Numbered from the stretch's first letter, positions 12,177 to 23,874 are shown. The stretch is 64,000 nt of DNA from Cryptomeria japonica (GCF_030272615.1 NC_081409.1:650784468-650848467); one strand, 5' to 3'. Notes: generated from the sequence alone by a model not told the origin. Translations and numbers: made by a program.

Positions 12177-12819
12177 CAAGTTATTAGTTTTTTGAAGTTT
12201 TTTTGGGGTGTGTCCACTTTTTTGCATGCACCATCTTGGTGCACCTACCCTTATACATCACATCTGCACACCCATGCATATCTTCTACATTTATATGTGT
12301 GTATATTTACACACTGGTAAGCATAATCACCAAGATGATATGTCGACCAAGCATAAGTGATTTATCCAAAGATATAATTGCTCGGACCAACACGTTACCA
12401 AAAATAGCCTTGATCAAAGATATGATAACCAAGTCAGCGTTCACTGATAGTCTACATGCTTCACATATTTAGACCAATACAAGCATTGGTCAGACCCATA
12501 CGAATGGATCCATAAGCACTATTGCCAAGCATCATAAAAAAAATCACCATAATATGAATACCACTTATTCTGAAATATAGAACTGGTAGCACAAAATACA
12601 AGTGATATAACCCTGACCAAAAACTTAAATATAAACCAACATGATCAAGATATAAGATTTCCGGTCACCTTCAGCAATTACTCTAGAGAGTTATACAACC
12701 CTTATAGCTTCGCATCACATATATACCTATTTTTCATCACTTGATTTCATCATAAGCTATACCTGCCTCAATTGCTCAATATACCACTTCCGGACCAATC
12801 TGGATGACTAGGTTTGACA
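12177..12819. other. End of repeat copy A, then unassigned sequence
   Basis: About 12177-12260 resumes repeat copy A: CACCATCTTGGTGCACCTACCCTT matches CACCATCTTGGTGTACATACCCTT of copy B near 15886 (core CACCATCTTGGTG). 12300-12819 resembles reverse-strand copia LTR text in style, but I cannot delimit an element. Confidence 0.4.
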
Positions 12820-12999
12820 TCAATGACAACAATGACAATGTTCACACAAATCCAACTATGTGTGTGTGTGTGTGTGTATACATATATATACATATATATG
12901 TATATATATGTATATATACATATATATACATATATATGTACATATATATGTATACATATACATTGTCAATGACAACAATGACAATGTTCACACAAATCC

Positions 13000-13048
<49 letters not shown>

Positions 13049-13577
13049 GATATGTATGTAGATATGTATATATATATGTATATATATGTAGATATGTATA
13101 TATATATATGTATATATATATGTAGATATGTATATATACATATACATATATACATATATATACATATGCATATATACATATATATACATATGCATATATA
13201 TGTATATATACATATGTATATATACATATATATACATATACATATATATATATACATATATACATATATATACATATACATATATATATACATATATACA
13301 TATACATATACATGTATATATACATATACATGTATATATACATATATATATATGTATATGTATATGTATATATATGTATATGTATATATATAGGTGTGTG
13401 TGTGTGTGTGTGTGTACATGTATATGTATACATGTACATATATATATACATATATACATACATATATATACATATACATGTATATATATAGATATATACA
13501 TGTATATGTATATATATGTATAAATATATATATGTATATATGTATATATACACACATACATATGTATATATATCATA
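12820..13577. repeat. Compound TG/TA/TATG microsatellite
   Basis: More than 700 bp of (TG)n, (TA)n and TATACA/TATGTA units. A 40-bp unique sequence ending CACAAATCCAACTAT occurs twice (12820-12859 and 12966-13005), each copy followed by repeat DNA. Long open frames on both strands here reflect the repeat and are not genes. Confidence 0.95.
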
Positions 13578-13855
13578 AAATCAAGAGAGAAAAAACATAT
13601 ACCTCTTTCCTCTCTTCTTCCATTGTATTATTAAGTACATTTACCAATCCTATAAATGATCCTAGTTGTCACTGTATGTAGAAGACAAATAATTTAAGAC
13701 TAGATCAATCTAGATCTATGTGTATAATCATAATTCATGTGTAAGAACAAAATCTAAATCATGTTAGAATAACTCATATCAACTCTTGAAACCATTATAT
13801 CTTGATTAAAATTATGTTCAATTACCTTCTTTTTTTAACTAGGTGTCCTCGAGAA
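13578..13855. other. No recognisable feature
   Basis: AT-rich unique-looking sequence between the microsatellite and repeat copy B. I see nothing supportable. Confidence 0.5.
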
Positions 13856-15930
13856 TTACTTGGCAAAGGAGGCATCTCAACCACATGTGGCATACCCTAA
13901 AGGAGTAACACAATAGATATCAACATATAATATTAACATATAATTTAACTAATCATAATTTAAATGATATGCATATTCAATCAAAAATGTATAAGAGGTT
14001 TGCAAAAAACAATACCATATAGCTTTCTAAGCCAAATGAAATAGTCGGAAGGCTGGCATCATTGACCTGTGAAATTTGGTCCATTGTCAAACCCCACATA
14101 AATATACATTAGTAAGTTAATATATCTTAAAAATAAATATTTTGAATTCAATGTCTTATTCTATTTTGACATGTTATAAATTTTTTACCTCTGATGAAGA
14201 TACAAGTGCACAAGTTGTGGTAGGAATGGTCAGTAGTCTAGAAAAACTTGTCGTGCTACATCCTAAAATGCCTAATGGTTGCATCAACTTAAGTTGATCT
14301 ATAATTAAAAATATATTTACATTTTAAAATTTAAAGTATTTAATAAATAAAATGTTATAAATTCAATTCAACATACCTGCATCAGAGTGGCAAAGACTTG
14401 ATTCTTCAAGTCATCTATGAGCACCACATCATCTGGTGCACCAACTTGACAACTAGTCTCACAACATGTACGCCCATGGGAGCTCGAACCATCTTCATGT
14501 GCAATAGTATCTACCCCAAAGCATATCTGGTAACAGGTGGGACATTGATGAGAGCTAGGCACACTGGAGATAGATGGTCCAACTATTGCACCATCATCTA
14601 TTGTTGCACCATCATTTGGGCCAAGAGGTTGGGATAACTGTGTCCTATGCTAGATGATGGTGTCAGTCAATGAAGTAGTTGTCTGAAGAGTCCTATCTCT
14701 ATAGACTCAAGGGCTATAGGGACCGTGACGTGAAAAATAGGTTTCTCAGCTAGTGGTATCCGATTAGGTTGGTTTTGTACCTGCCAAGCACCTTGTCTAA
14801 TCTAGGTAGAGCCTCCATGTCTACCCTGGAACTCCCTCATATCAAAAATATTGGGCATCTAATTAAGTATGAACTCACAATATAGTTTTCTCAAAAAATA
14901 TAAAGGCACCTCATAATTATTGCAAGGAGGTCGGTGAAAGACCATCCACCACCTATCCGAAAAATTAGTTTACATGGGCACAAGTTTACACCAATGTATA
15001 GGAAACCTCCTTGAATTAAGAGGTAGAGTTTCATTGGTTCAAGAATCAATGAAAAGAGCACATATTTTTGCTTTGTTTCTTTCTTTATTTTTTACTATAT
15101 CATAGGTTAAGCCATGTGCATAATAGTTGCAACATGAATCCCTATATGTTTTCCAATTAGTTATTTGTTTGGAAAATTTATCTACACTTGTCACCGTTGT
15201 TTCTTAGGTTATGGTACGAGATGCACGGTGTTGGTGTTTTGAGGCCTTGAGTCTCGACACTAATTGAGAAATTATGGTCACTCTATTTTGTGCTAGACGA
15301 CCTAATAAATCCTCTTGCATATTTTGAGAAGGATTTATTGGAGGACTTAGAGTGTTGCCCATCTAAGGGATATCATCAAGGTTTTCTTCAATGTTAACAA
15401 GAGGCAAATTTTATTTAGGGGCATTATTTTAAGCATTTGATATCAATTTTAAAAAATTAAAAAAAATGAAAATCCAATAAAATTTAAATAAAAAACAACT
15501 AAAAATGTGCAAAGAAATCCTAACTTACCTCTATGATGTTGTGGCATGGTGGATTTGTTGATAGAACTAAAAATATGTATAGGTATTGTTGTCTTTTTTT
15601 GAAAGGGTTTCAATCACTATTGTGTCGATCGCAAGTTAGAATGACCTAGTTGGTTGATTTTTTTTTAAATTATAATAAAAAACATAATCACATTACTTTC
15701 TTTTAAAATCTTAATTGTGGTTTTATTATAAATTTAACACGTATGTGGTTTCAATTCTTAAACCCCACACACTTTAAGGATTGGAATTTTTGAGTCCTAA
15801 TACGTTCAGGTTATTTGAAAAATCAAATAACCCACACACGTTACTTGCATTTTTGGATTTTTTTAAGGTGAGTGGCCACTTTTTGGTTCACCATCTTGGT
15901 GTACATACCCTTGTCATGCACTATTTCAAC
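13856..15930 (-). repeat. Unidentified dispersed repeat, copy B
   Basis: Direct-orientation partner of 1-1850 plus 12177-12260. It is uninterrupted, so it shows what copy A looked like before the Ty3-like insertion. The right end is near CACCATCTTGGTGTACATAC (15886-15905). The left end is set only by where similarity could be followed. No terminal inverted repeats or target duplication were identified. Confidence 0.65.
14189..15330 (-). pseudogene. Broken intron-containing gene of repeat copy B
   Basis: Minus-strand counterpart of 223-1330. A 74-base exon (14189-14262) is flanked by a TTTTAG acceptor and a GTAAAAA donor. The next upstream exon ends at 14377 with CAG followed by GTATGT and encodes DDVVLIDDLKNQVFATLMQ. 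Before it lies a Cys/His-rich stretch (CPTCY, CFGVDTIAHEDGSSSHGRTC, CCE) that may bind zinc. Farther upstream, near 14950-14880, is the conserved PPCNNYEVPLYFLRKLYC. Frameshifts and stops occur. The conservation of splice sites and protein in both copies shows that the family once coded for a protein. Function not recognised. Confidence 0.5.
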
Positions 15931-16912
15931 CAAGTTGACTGAACCAATTCTTACAACCAAGGCTGTGTGAGTTCTTGCAGTGATAGGTAGAATTCACTTT
16001 CAACGAGTTATCAGGTGATTTGATTAGCTTGAGCTATTGGAGAATGTTATTTATATGAAGACTTCTTCAATGCTCAACTAACCATCTTTATTAGTGTTAT
16101 TTAATATTTTGTTATATCATTGCAAGTGGATATTTATACCTTGGATATAGTTATGTGATATAATCTTAATAAGACACTAGGTTGTTTATGTTTTTTTTAA
16201 TTATCAATAAATCTCTTCCTAGATAAGAGAAATGAGTGCCATGTAGTTATAGGTAGAGTTATTATTTGAATACTATATATGATTACAAGGAGAATCTAAA
16301 AAGGTTAATATTTTTTTTGTCTTTTCAAAGTACAATTCAAGGTTTGAACAAAAACATGTATGGACTTTAGTGATATGAATATAATTTTTTGAGCTAGTTT
16401 ACTTCATCTCATTGTTCATTTGAGATTCTATTACCCAAGGAGGCCCCCCTTGAGGTAACAAATCTTTGAGTTATGCATATTAGTTTGATATCTTAATTTC
16501 ATTATTGCACTAAATATATTTGCAGGATAGTATTCTGATTATTGCAGTGACCATCCTACTACAGTGACGTTTTCCTCACTAAAATAGCTTAAGTGTTATT
16601 GTTGAATGCTTTGGTATATTTATTTTTTGTTATATTATTTCACTATTGATTGTTATCATTCCCAATTTATTACTTTTAAAAAAATTCCTTTACTGTAATA
16701 TATTTTGTCAAGTATGACAACAACCTAGATAGAGTCACGGTGCACATGAAATGTAGACCCAATTCAAGTATACATCCTTGGCTTGAAAATTTAAATGTAA
16801 CTCGTAATCCACAAAGGGTTTCTTAGTATTGAATAGATAATCCTTGAGATATAGATGCTATTGTACCTAGATCACAAGAGGATAAAATAAGCTTTTTAAA
16901 AACTACCGTCTA
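15931..16912. other. No recognisable gene
   Basis: AT-rich sequence with stops in all frames. I found no clear repeat partner in the window and no supportable feature. Confidence 0.5.
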
Positions 16913-17108
16913 TAAGGATTCCTGGAACATCTTGTGGTATGTAGATGAATTTTGAATTAAATCCCAAAGGGAGATATTAGTTGGAGTAGCACCTAGCTAC
17001 TCAACAAGATCATACTCCTTGACAACATGTTGTGAACGATAAAAGGGTGAAAGAAGAAAAGGTTGAGAAGTAGGAAGAACATTTGAATCTTGCTTCTTGT
17101 TGTGGGTG

Positions 17109-17594
17109 TTATGTTTGAGCTATTGCATTATAATCAAATTGTTGTGAGGCTTGTTTATTCATCATATTTCTTTGAGTGAGTAGTTTTTTCAAGTTTAAGA
17201 AATAGTTGATAGGTCTATCTGGATTCTTAACACCTTTTCGAACAAGAATAGATTGTCTTTGAGGTTGAGGGACATCTTGATGAACACGAATAACGATTTT
17301 AAGTTTCACATGACTAGAAACATGGATTGCATTGACTTGATTTTGATTGAGCTCTTTACTCACTAAAACTTCATCTTTAGAATAGAGAGCATTGAAAACA
17401 TTTCTAGTGATATCCTCCTCTTGCACCAAAATATCCTTATGAGTCAAACCAATTTTGGGAGAGGGACAAGCATTATCCACTAATACTTCATCTCTAGAAG
17501 AGATGCCATCAAAATGGGTAGTAGGTAAAATGTCATTAAGAGAAGTGAAAACCATATCAATCTCTTGTATGACAATATAATCCTCTTGCACCAA
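17109..17594 (-). pseudogene. 161-residue retrotransposon-like open frame
   Basis: Acidic at the N-terminus and basic at the C-terminus (QPQRQSILVRKGVKNPDRPIN). It has a repeated phrase, SRDEVLV and SKDEVLV, each after an LVQE(D/E) segment, suggesting an internal duplication of about 40 residues. It lies just before the NISLWDLI motif on the same strand, so it is probably part of a retrotransposon polyprotein. No catalytic residues were seen. The assignment rests on context. Confidence 0.35.
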
Positions 17595-18035
17595 GTTATT
17601 CTCATGGAGTAGTTACATTTTACTTAGGTAATGGGGATAATATCTAGTGGGAATCGTAGCCATAAAATTTTAGAATATTTAAGCTATAATAGAATTTGAT
17701 GTTTGTGTCTTGACTAAACATTCACTACTAAAGTAAATAACTTATTTTATGTCTAACATACTTAAATTGCAAAGAAGTGACCTTACCCAATTTTTTATAA
17801 GCCTTTTAAAAAAAATGTTTCTAAAATAATTTAAAAATCATAGCCTAAAGAGATAAATAATGAAAACATATAAAATCTCAATAAATTGGAAAAAACTTAG
17901 CGCAAAAGTCTATTTTTTTCCCTAAGAGTGTATCTAACGTATACCTCAAAACCTATAAAAAGGTATATCCAAATTCACAATGAAAATTACAGCGGAAGCA
18001 AAAATGTTGACCCAAGTTGTAGCTTTGATACCACT

Positions 18036-18341
18036 TGTTATGGTTTTTCTTTTAAATAAATGAAAAAAAATGTAAAATAGCAAACCACTTCGAAAGAGAA
18101 CTTTAATGATTAGATAATAATATATAAATTCAATATTTGGCAATGTGATTGTTTGGAAGAAACATATTCTTCTTATTTATAGGCTTAACTATGTAAGGAC
18201 ACACCCCTTCACCTTAATTGAAAGGGATTAGTGTAATAATTATAGTTAATGTTAAGGTTAAGCATGCCACAAGTGTTTAACTTATTATACTTCTGAATAT
18301 ATAACATATACTTAGGAATATATGATATTGTAATCATAACA
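18036..18341 (-). repeat. LTR-like segment next to a Met-type primer site
   Basis: TG...CA ends with short inverted TGTTATG/CATAACA termini. The adjacent primer-site-like sequence lies on the minus strand. No partner LTR in the window. Confidence 0.4.
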
Positions 18342-18354
18342 TATAGAGTTTTCA

Positions 18355-19735
18355 CATGTCAAAGAAAATATTGGTACCGAATAGGTCTATAAGAGTAAAT
18401 ACAACAATGATGGGAGTGTTGAATGACACAAGGCAAGGTTAGTTGCTAAAGGCTTCACACAAAGATATGGAATAAATTATGAAGAGAAATTTGTACTAGT
18501 TGCAAGAGAATGGACTATTAGAATGATAGTTTCACTATAAAATTAAAAAAATAAATAGAAAATTCATCACATAGATGTAAAAATGCTTTCTAGAATGGGT
18601 ACTTTGAATAAGAAGTCTATGTGGAACAACCACAATATTTTGAAATGCAAGGAAAAGAAAATCAAGTCTCCAAATTGGAAAAAGTTTTGCATGGTACGTT
18701 AGGATAAAAGTTTTGCAAGGCCTCAAATAAGCACCAATTGCATGGTATGTTAGGATTGTTAGATATTTCAAGTGAAGAGTGAATGTTTACATTATATCTA
18801 GTAATATTGAGATAAAAAACAAATTCATAATTGTTTTGATGAGTGAATTTGAAACAAAATATTCAAAGTGAAAATAAAACTTGCTACACAAAATAAAATG
18901 TGAAAAAAATTGATATGCTTGATTGTAAACCAATCTCCACTCCAATTGCTCATGGAGCTATGTTTTGTAGAGATGATATTGCTGCAATAGTTGATGAAAC
19001 AGATTCCAAAAATATTGTCAAAATTCTAATGTTTATAACCCACACAAAACCTAATATTGCTTTTTAGTCTCCTTTTCCCGAAGTATATGACATAGCCATT
19101 CGAAATAAATATGAAGGAAGCTAAGGGACTATAGAGGTATTTGAATGATACTCTGATCTTTGGTATTTCATTATTACACTTCTGAAAGGTTTGACATGTT
19201 TTTGGCTTCGTTATTCTAATAGGGGAGGTAGTTTGGATATGTGAAAGCCTACATCTGATAATTATTTTTCTTTGCAAAGTACAGTTGCCCTTCCATCCAC
19301 CAAAGCACGGTACATTGCGATTACTTCGACATGTACATAAACATTATGGCTCAAAATAATTCTAGAAGTTACAAAGAAACAAATTCAATCTACAATGTTT
19401 TTTTTTCTTTATTATGATAATATTATGCAATCAAATTGACCAAAAATTCAATTCAATCATAGCAAGACAAAACATTTTGATTTGAAATATCACTAAGGTT
19501 CAATCTTTGACACTTCAAGATTATCGATTCGAATTATGAATTCGGATGACAACATCGGAAAGCAAATTCATTGGAAAAGTTTTCAAGAGTTGAAGGTGAA
19601 GTCATGAAAGAACCGAGCAAAATTTCAAGGACTGAAAATGTCCCAAAGACCTTCAAAAATCTCAATTACTAACTTATCAAAAAAAACTAGAAAAAATATG
19701 AAAATATTTCTTCAATATTTCAAAATTGTTTCTGA
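18355..19735 (+). pseudogene. Degraded Ty1/copia reverse transcriptase-RNase H fragment
   Basis: In drifting frames it reads, in order: the RT N-terminal segment (WYRIG... LLKASHKDME, near 18370-18470), then HHIDVKMLSRMG and the segment before the palm (18560-18700), DCKPISTPIAHG (18920-18955), MFITHTKPNIA (19030-19062), and the RNase H segment PSTKARYIAITS (about 19295-19335). These are in the order expected of copia pol. Many frameshifts and stops. The segment carrying the YVDD active site is missing between about 18720 and 18900. Its last part belongs to the unit duplicated at 21540-22200. Confidence 0.75.
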
Positions 19736-20456
19736 CCAATTATATTGTCAACCCGGAACATGCTGATAAGTGATGCATTTCACCTTCACTGTCACGTCCA
19801 GTTTTTAATTTAGACATCTAATTTTAAATATAATTTGCATTTAAATTAGTTTTAGATTGCATGTTTACATGAGCTGCATGTAAGAAAAATAAATCATTGT
19901 TAATTTTTTCTGTTTCTAAATGCAGCTCTCTCTTGCTTTTAAGCAGTTGCAGACTCCAATAATTTGTCTCTGTGCTATTTGAGAAACCTGCAACTGTTGT
20001 GTAACAGTTCGTTTGGAAATAATACAAACCATTATCGTGTGTTGAGCAAAAAAATTCTGTGCAGCTTGAATAAAAAAACTATTTGCTATAATTTTGCCTG
20101 TATAGAATCAGAAGGCTGAGAATAGTAGAAGACAGTGATAAGTGTGGTGCCGGTTTCCACCATAAATCTTAGAAAAAATGGCTTTATGAACTGAAAATTT
20201 ACGAGTAATGCCCAAGCATCTTATAAAATCAGCTTAAATTACATTTAAGTGTAATCTCGCGAGGTTTTAAGACAGTAGTCCGCTTCAGCCCTACATGAAA
20301 GCCAAGTAAATGATGGCCCTGATCAGACAGAATAAGAGTAATTAGTACCATCACAAAAAGGAAGTAAAAAAATTAGTGACACAGAACATATATAATGGTT
20401 TGAGATGCAGGGCTTTTGTATCTTGAGATCTTTTTCCATTTTGCAAAAAGAATAAA
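19736..20456 (+). repeat. Segmental duplication, unit 1, upstream of MADS exon
   Basis: It matches 22166-22740 and then 33300-33477 with only small differences (for example GATAAGTGATGCATTTCACC in both). The break between the two halves of the other copy is the copia insertion at 22746-33294. Confidence 0.85.
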
Positions 20457-20641
20457 ATGGCAAAGGGAAATTTTCAGGTAAAGAGGATACAAAACCCTGT
20501 AAATCGTTGGCTGACTTTCTCCAAGGCAAAATGGGACTGTTGAAGAAGGCCAGCGAGCTCTCACTTCTCTGCGATGCTAAAGTTGCTCTCATCATTTTCT
20601 CATCCCCAGGTAAGAAAGCTCTTCGAGTTTGCCAGCCCCAG
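20457..20641 (+). pseudogene. MADS-box exon 1 pseudogene, copy 1
   Basis: From ATG at 20457 the sequence encodes a MADS domain start (FQVKRIQNPVNRWLTFSK). After one lost base it continues as MGLLKKASELSLLCDAKVA, then LIIFSSPGK. A second frame change near GGTAAG leads to a segment equivalent to KLFEF. A splice donor, CAG/GTAAGAAATC, follows at 20642. Exon length (185 bases) and the donor position match exon 1 of plant MIKC-type MADS genes, which ends just after this motif (family knowledge). The usual NRQVTF is NRWLTF here. Two frameshifts make it non-functional as a standard MADS gene. No K-domain exons were found in the window. Confidence 0.85.
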
Positions 20642-20696
20642 GTAAGAAATCTTCTTTTCTCCTCGACATTTTTTATCTCAAAGCCATGTATTACTG

Positions 20697-21219
20697 TAGG
20701 AAACAGGGAAATCACAGTAATACAGAATAGTGGAATATAACAAAACAGAGCATACAAACTAAACTGAACACATCATGTAAATAACAGTATGCTGCAGCAT
20801 ACAAACCAGATTTTCTATTATGAATAATAAGAGTACAAATAAGGAAATCTACAGAGTTCAAAGGTCTGTATCTTGTTCTTCAAAGTTACATCACACAGTT
20901 GCACCCAAAATATATTTATAGGATGCCATATAGACAGTGAACAGAGGCGGTTATGAAAACTTGCAATACAAGGCAAATTGAGATAAACAAAAATCAGATT
21001 TTCTGCACAGCAATTCAGGATAAGCATAAATCAGATTTTATGCAAGGTCGGAGATAGAAGACAAAACAGAGCATACCCTTTTCCTACCGCAGAGTGCAGA
21101 CACTGAGGATAATGACAAATCAGATTGCAGCTACAGGGGATAAGATTGTCTTCATCTGTGAGTGACTACGACAGTCTTCGGCATACAAACAGGGAAGAAA
21201 TTATTTGTTTATTCCAACA
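20697..21219. mobile_element. 523-bp insertion with 7-bp target duplication
   Basis: The paralogous copy at 33650-33720 reads straight through AAGCCATAGATTACTGCTTCC. Here ATTACTG occurs on both sides of 523 extra bases (20690-20696 and 21220-21226). The insert begins TAGGAAACAGG and ends TTATTCCAACA. No terminal repeats, tRNA-like promoter boxes or protein were recognised. A 7- or 8-bp target duplication is compatible with a non-autonomous DNA element. The class is not established. Confidence 0.65.
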
Positions 21220-21515
21220 ATTACTGCTTCCTATTTATTTTGAGCTGTACATAATATGCAAATAAACAGATACAGCATGCCTGGGTAAAATCTTTTATAG
21301 AAAATTTAAACCAATAAGAAACTTACTACTTCTGCAGCATTGGAGGAAATGACTACAATGGCTCGACCAAATCGTGTATAATTTAATTATGACTACATTT
21401 AGATATCCAAGAACAATTATTCAAGTTAACATGTGCGATTAGCCGATAAAGCTAGCAAGGTTTATATTACCATTCACACACATGTACAGCATTTATACAC
21501 AGACTGGATGGTATT
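21220..21515 (+). repeat. MADS intron 1-like unit, copy 1
   Basis: It matches 33706-34010 and again 34430-34680. Shared text includes CATAATATGCAAATAAACAG and GCAGCATTGGAGGAAATGAC. It follows the MADS exon in both duplicates, so it is probably intron 1 sequence. Confidence 0.75.
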
Positions 21516-21539
21516 ATAATTATGCAAAGAATGCAAAAC

Positions 21540-22165
21540 ATATGTTGGAAAAAATTGGTATGGTTGATTGTAAATCAACCTCCACTCCATTGATGAAGCA
21601 GCTTATAAAAGTATTGTCACAAAACTTAATATTGCTTCTTTAGTTTCTCTTTTTTCAAAGTATATGACATAACCATTTGAAATAGAAAAAGGAAGCGAAG
21701 AGAATATAGAGATATGTGAATGGGACTTTAAACTTTGGTATTAATTATTACACTCGTGAATTTCTTTTTACCTCTATTATTCTAATAGGGGAGGTAGTTT
21801 GAATATCCGAAAGTCCACATTGATAATTATCTTTCTATTGATTTCCATTTGGTTACATGGAATTCAAAGAAGGAAAGTACAGATGCCCTTCCATCCACCA
21901 AAGCAGGGTACATTGCAATTACTTCTACAGGTATGTAAAAATTATGGCTCAAAAAAAAATTATGGCTAAAAAAAAATTCAATCTACAATATTTTTTATTA
22001 TGATAATATTATGCAATCAATTTGATCCAAAATACAATCTAATTACTTTTGATTTGAAATATCACTTCATTTGAGATTTAAATAATAGATTTTGAATTTA
22101 AATACATCAATGGTCAAAACAAACTTGCTAATATCAGCAAGACAACTGAAATTCAATCTTTGACA
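21540..22165 (+). pseudogene. Degraded copia RNase H fragment, second copy
   Basis: It starts with MLEKIGMVDCKSTSTPL-like coding (21545-21590). It then continues with the RNase H stretch TWNSKKESTDALPSTKAGYI (21850-21915) and a YYDNIMQS segment (near 21995-22020). It corresponds to 18900-19735 as part of the tandem duplication, with independent indels. Non-coding today. Confidence 0.7.
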
Positions 22166-22745
22166 CTTAGAGATTATATTGTGAACCCTCTTAACATCAA
22201 AGGAGAGCATGCTGATAAGTGATGCATTTCACCTTCACTGTCATGTGCAGGTTTTAGTTTAGACATCTAATTTTAAATATAATTTGCATTTAAATTAGTT
22301 TTAGACTGCATGTTTACATGAGCTGCATGTAAAAAATAAAAATTATTGTTAATTTTTCTGTTTCTAAATGCAGCTCTCTGTTGCTTTTAAGCAGCTGCAG
22401 ACTCCAATAATTTGTCTCTGTGCTGTTTGAGAAAACTGTAAAAACTGTTGTGTAATAGTTCATTTGGAAATAATACAGACCATTATTGTGCGTTGACCAA
22501 AAAATATCTGTGCAGCTTGAATAAAAATTTATTTGCTATAATTTTTTTTATCATTCAGAGGGTCTTCATAGAATCAGAAGGCTGGGAATGATAAAAGACG
22601 GGGATGATTGTGGTGCCGGTTTCCACTATAATTCTTTAGAAAAAATGGCTTTATGAACAGAAAATTTACGTGTAATGCCCAAGCATCATATAAAATCAGC
22701 TTAGATTACATTTAAGTGTAATCTCACGAGGTTTTAAGACTTTAG
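22166..22745 (+). repeat. Segmental duplication, unit 2 (left part)
   Basis: Counterpart of 19736-20275. It stops at the copia insertion and resumes at 33300. TTTAG (22741-22745) and ATTAG (33295-33299) are the likely target repeats, with one mismatch. Confidence 0.8.
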
Positions 22746-23138
22746 TGAAGATAAGTTCGATATGTTCAAGATTAGAATGATGCGCTGGAGATTGCTATGT
22801 TGGAGATCAAGGCTGTGATGAAAACTACTAAGAATGTGTTTTTGTTTTGTTAAAAAATAGTAGTTTGGCAACTGCTATGATAAACATTAATCTTGTTTCT
22901 GATTTTTAGAAATTGTTGTCTATGCAATGGTTTTTATCTTTAGAAACTGCTATCTAGGCAGTAGAAAATTGTTATTAGTTTTTAGTTTTTATTCTTGTTT
23001 AATAGGTTCTAGTAGTTTATAAATGTAATCACTGTTATTGTAATTTTGATTAAATTTTTCATATGAATAATATTTGGTCTTCTTCTTAGTTGATGATACG
23101 TATTTTGTGAATGTATTTTAAATTATTATAATCTTTCA
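22746..23138 (+). repeat. 5' LTR of outer copia element
   Basis: 393 bp, matching 32933-33294 apart from small gaps and substitutions. Confidence 0.88.
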
Positions 23139-23212
23139 TTTGATATTAGAGCAGGTTGCAAGATTTCTGATTTGTGCAGGTAGCAAGGTTAGAGAAACGG
23201 TTATCTCTAGAT

Positions 23213-23874
23213 GGCTAATAACAAAGATTTACCATTTACACTTTCATTGTTTACCAGATACGGAGTATCAAAATGAAAATCCTACTATTATCCGAAAAAC
23301 TCTAGGAATTAGTTGAAGGAGGATACCTAGTTCTTGTAGATCAGAATGCATTGAATGCATGGACACCACAACAAAAAATTGAGTTGAAAGAAGACAAAAA
23401 GAAGGACAACAAAGCTCTTTTCACTATTCAATCTACATTGGATGTTTCAATTTTCTCTTGAATTGCATGTATGATAAAATCAAAGGACACATGGGATACT
23501 CTTGGTAAAACTTCAAACTTTTCGAAGAGAATTTAAAAATTTGAGGATGAAGGAATTTGAGTCCGTTCATGAATTTATTACTAGGATTCAAGATATTGTG
23601 AATTATCTTAGGACTCAAAGAGAAACTACAATAGAATAGGAAATTGTAGAAAATTTTTTGAGATCTCTTCCTTCTAAATTTGATCCAATGGTGATAGCCA
23701 TTGAAAAAAGTAAAGATCTAACTACTTTTCAAGTTGGAGAATTGATTGGTTCTTTGTAATCTCATGAGCAGTGCATATGTAGCTATGAAAAGTTTTGTGC
23801 AAGCTTTTCAGTCTTTTGTCAACATTGAAGAGAAATTTAAATTTGCTCTCTCTCACAATACTAAATCTTAAGGT
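23213..23874 (+). pseudogene. Gag remnant of outer copia element
   Basis: It begins near ATGGCTAATAACAAAGA (23213) and is frame-shifted throughout. The clearest stretch is FESVHEFITRIQDIVNYLRT (about 23555-23615), followed by EIVENFLRSLPSKFD and DLTTFQVGELIGSL, typical of copia gag. It is cut at 23874 by the inner element. Confidence 0.75.

Larger units (their letters stand above)
16913..18341 (-). mobile_element. Remnant of an LTR retrotransposon (5' part), minus strand
   Basis: Reading the minus strand from 18341: a 306-bp LTR-like segment begins TGTTATGATTAC and ends CCATAACA (18341-18036). A 2-base gap is followed by TGGTATCAAAGCT (18033-18021), one base from the usual plant initiator-Met primer site. 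Further on come an open frame (17594-17109) and a segment at 17020-16913 that reads EYDLVE, stop, LGATPTNISLWDLIQNS. The last motif resembles the conserved segment before the protease in plant Ty3-type polyproteins. No second LTR was found. It is unclear whether the LTR-like segment and the coding fragment belong to one element. Confidence 0.4.

Noticed and set aside
12842-13576. Several overlapping open frames of 130-244 codons on both strands
   Set aside because: They consist only of Tyr/Ile/Met/His/Thr repeats produced by the TA/TG microsatellite.
21340-21370. Short conserved antisense phrase AIVVISSNAAEV in three copies of the intron-like unit
   Set aside because: It is shared only because the unit is duplicated; frames differ around it and no longer protein can be followed.
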